22,206 bases of DNA from Sulfurimonas sp. (GTDB lineage Bacteria; Campylobacterota; Campylobacteria; Campylobacterales; Sulfurimonadaceae): contig QNZR01000167.1 in assembly GCA_003978475.1 (NCBI GenBank), forward strand, positions 1 through 22,206, written 5' to 3'. The notes beneath the pieces were generated by a model. That model saw only the letters and a program-made list of their open reading frames with translations, was not told the origin of the DNA and did not search any database. Positions 21,801 through 22,206 of the stretch are shown here, in pieces (position 1 is the first letter of the stretch; the number at the start of each line of letters is the position of its first letter). Position numbers and translations under genes: made by a program.

Positions 21801-21997
21801 ATAATACTAATACCCAGCAATACCTGAATCGCTTCAAACCAATGACTGCTGTAAACCAACGCCCATGAGGTATTGATTCCATGGTCATTCTCAATAAACG
21901 TTGCCACGCCGCTAGCTACTGCAAAAAGCAGTACCAATACCAGCATTAATCTCATTGATATGAGAAATGACCACACATTTTTTATGACTGTATTCAT
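18842..21997 (-). CDS. ccsBA: Fused System II cytochrome c biogenesis protein CcsBA (ResB-CcsA)
   Basis: CcsBA exports haem and ligates it to CxxCH cytochromes in the periplasm. The N-terminal ResB part (about 1-460) has membrane helices near 11-33, 54-70 and 81-98 (with His86), a large periplasmic domain, and a helix near 442-460. The C-terminal CcsA part (about 740-1051) holds the WWD haem-handling segment WGRYWGWDPKETW at 945-957. By position relative to WWD, His871 and His1009 are the periplasmic haem-ligand pair and His970 the membrane-embedded one matching His86. Between the halves is a soluble insert of about 240 residues (497-740). At 1051 residues it is longer than the H. hepaticus fusion, which I recall as about 940. 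AAAGGAAAC precedes the ATG. Confidence 0.96.
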   Translation of the reverse strand: MNTVIKNVWSFLISMRLMLVLVLLFAVASGVATFIENDHGINTSWALVYSSHWFEAIQVLLGISIIGNIYRYKMYQKKKIPVLIFHVAFLFILVGSGITRYFGYEGVMHIREGAMQNQMISSDAYLQVSAKKDDVEHKLEEVVYISELGGKKFHYSMDIDGKELEVSYKDFIGKAVKTAVDDAGGEPLVSFVISTPQGPDSYFLNGGQFVDAGPLMVYFDKMPINRTPYIRFMHKNNSISFISNVPIQWMRMADRKQKVFQANTEYPLEGGSLYTINGVQLVVKSVLEKGRVKVVDEAESLASGKMKMNTDPLSALIVDVEYDGEHQEVALMGKGKRYKGFAEMFTMGDVELSIEWGSKMLQLPFSLWLRDFVLVKYPGSMSPSSYESHVTLIDEANGVREPRKIYMNNILDYGGFLFFQSSYDKDEQGTILSVNHDPGKWPTYIGYILLGMGFLLTLLSPYSRFGKLARTKYEVTASVPVIAALLMALSYGQPLLAKDTEALIQEVSKINQDHADYYATLLVQARDGRTKPLDTATTNLLNKIAGTSSMFGLNHNQIILGMASRPDAWKELEMIKASHPKLKTLLGMTASQKRFAYVNAFDNHGNYKLASIAEEALRKRPAERGTFEKDVIKVDERVNVAYYVYSGRFMNVFPLEGEMANKWHYPEEALTTFPPKAAAEVRELLRQNAKGLAVGLREGNWDQANAAIDAIKAYQQKYGAAVIPDESITKAELLYNKLQIFERLYPIYLLSGLILLILIFVRIAKPTLNLTKATRIVLVVFVLGFIAHTISLGMRWYISGHAPWSNGYEAMLYISWSIVLAGILFARSSELALATTGLFAGIVLFVAHLSWLDPQITTLVPVLKSYWLTIHVSIITASYGFLGLSTLLGFIVLIFYMMLKDKKKRERISINILEATRISEMSMIVGLFLLTIGNFLGGVWANESWGRYWGWDPKETWALVSILVYVFVVHMRFVPALRSNFLFNAAAVVAYSSIIMTYFGVNYYLSGLHSYASGDPIPVPSWVYYAVSTVIIMIVGASFNRNKLVKITKAK

Positions 21998-22050
21998 AAG
22001 TTTCCTTTATATGATAAGCGTAAGCGTAGCAAAGGCTTTCTTATTAACGC

Positions 22051-22206
22051 TTAAGGTGCTTTAATTTTTTTTTGCGGTTCAGAAAAACCAAAGTCTTCTT
22101 TAGGTTGCTCTTTTCGTGTGTCTAGCGAGGGGGAGTGGGGTTGCGGAGCAGTCAGCTCCTTCTCCTCCAGACGCTTAATGGCCACAATCATCCAGTCATC
22201 CCCCTG
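22051..22206 (-). CDS. Unidentified protein, C-terminal 51 residues (cut by window edge)
   Basis: The minus strand is open from the window edge to a TAA at 22053-22051, giving QGDDWMIVAIKRLEEKELTAP followed by a Pro/Ser/Lys-rich tail that ends QKKIKAP. The charged, proline-rich end looks like a disordered C-terminus. Too little is visible to name a family. It lies 53 bp upstream of ccsBA on the same strand, so they could be cotranscribed. The stop overlaps one arm of a 7-bp inverted repeat (TAAGCGT/ACGCTTA, 22015-22053), which could attenuate read-through into ccsBA. Confidence 0.55.
   Translation of the reverse strand, partial: QGDDWMIVAIKRLEEKELTAPQPHSPSLDTRKEQPKEDFGFSEPQKKIKAP

Overview
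This 22.2 kb window looks like ordinary chromosome of a Campylobacterota (epsilonproteobacterial) organism, most likely a free-living sulfur- or hydrogen-oxidising relative of Sulfurimonas or Sulfurovum. Supporting signs are a ThrRS with a shortened N-terminus, ThyX, an RNase J gene directly after rsmA/ksgA with rlmN nearby, a fused CcsB-CcsA (System II) cytochrome c maturation protein, and extended -10 promoters of the form TTTTGCTATAAT. I see no insertion sequence, prophage, CRISPR array, tRNA or rRNA. The genus assignment is inference.

Region 1 (1-2.4 kb): a minus-strand chain hisF > nucleoside-phosphorylase-fold protein > rlmN (cut by the window edge), joined by 4-bp start/stop overlaps. 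It diverges from the plus-strand pair rsmA-rnj (1.7-4.4 kb), which ends at a clear hairpin. Region 2 (4.5-5.4 kb): thyX from its own strong promoter, translationally coupled to a very small cysteine-rich putative lipoprotein. Region 3 (5.4-8.5 kb, minus): the translation cluster thrS-infC-rpmI-rplT. infC starts at a TTG that overlaps the thrS stop, and rpmI-rplT has its own promoter.

Region 4 (8.6-16.1 kb, minus) is the accessory, envelope and signalling part. In transcription order it holds a small membrane protein, a GGDEF-EAL protein, a lipoprotein with a membrane span and coiled coil, an FmdE-like protein, an OmpR-type regulator with its histidine kinase, a small exported Pro/Ser-rich protein, an outer-membrane barrel with an N-terminal thrombospondin type 3 (calcium-binding) motif, and a DUF2231-like membrane protein with a coiled-coil tail. 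The regulator, kinase, exported protein and barrel form a plausible signalling/surface module.

Region 5 (16.4-18.6 kb, plus): three exported proteins, namely a Sel1-repeat protein, a monohaem cytochrome c with an unusual C-terminal tail, and a lipoprotein with two predicted OB-type domains of NrfJ type. Region 6 (18.8-22.2 kb, minus): the 1051-residue CcsBA fusion, which would attach haem to the neighbouring cytochrome, preceded by the C-terminus of an unrecognised gene.

The most unexplained signal is a palindrome centred on TACATGTA. The 10-mer TTTACATGTA occurs six times, five of them between genes and three of those at or just after stop codons. Nothing in the window is clearly a wholly new system. 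The palindrome and the regulator/kinase/exported protein/barrel cluster are the best leads.
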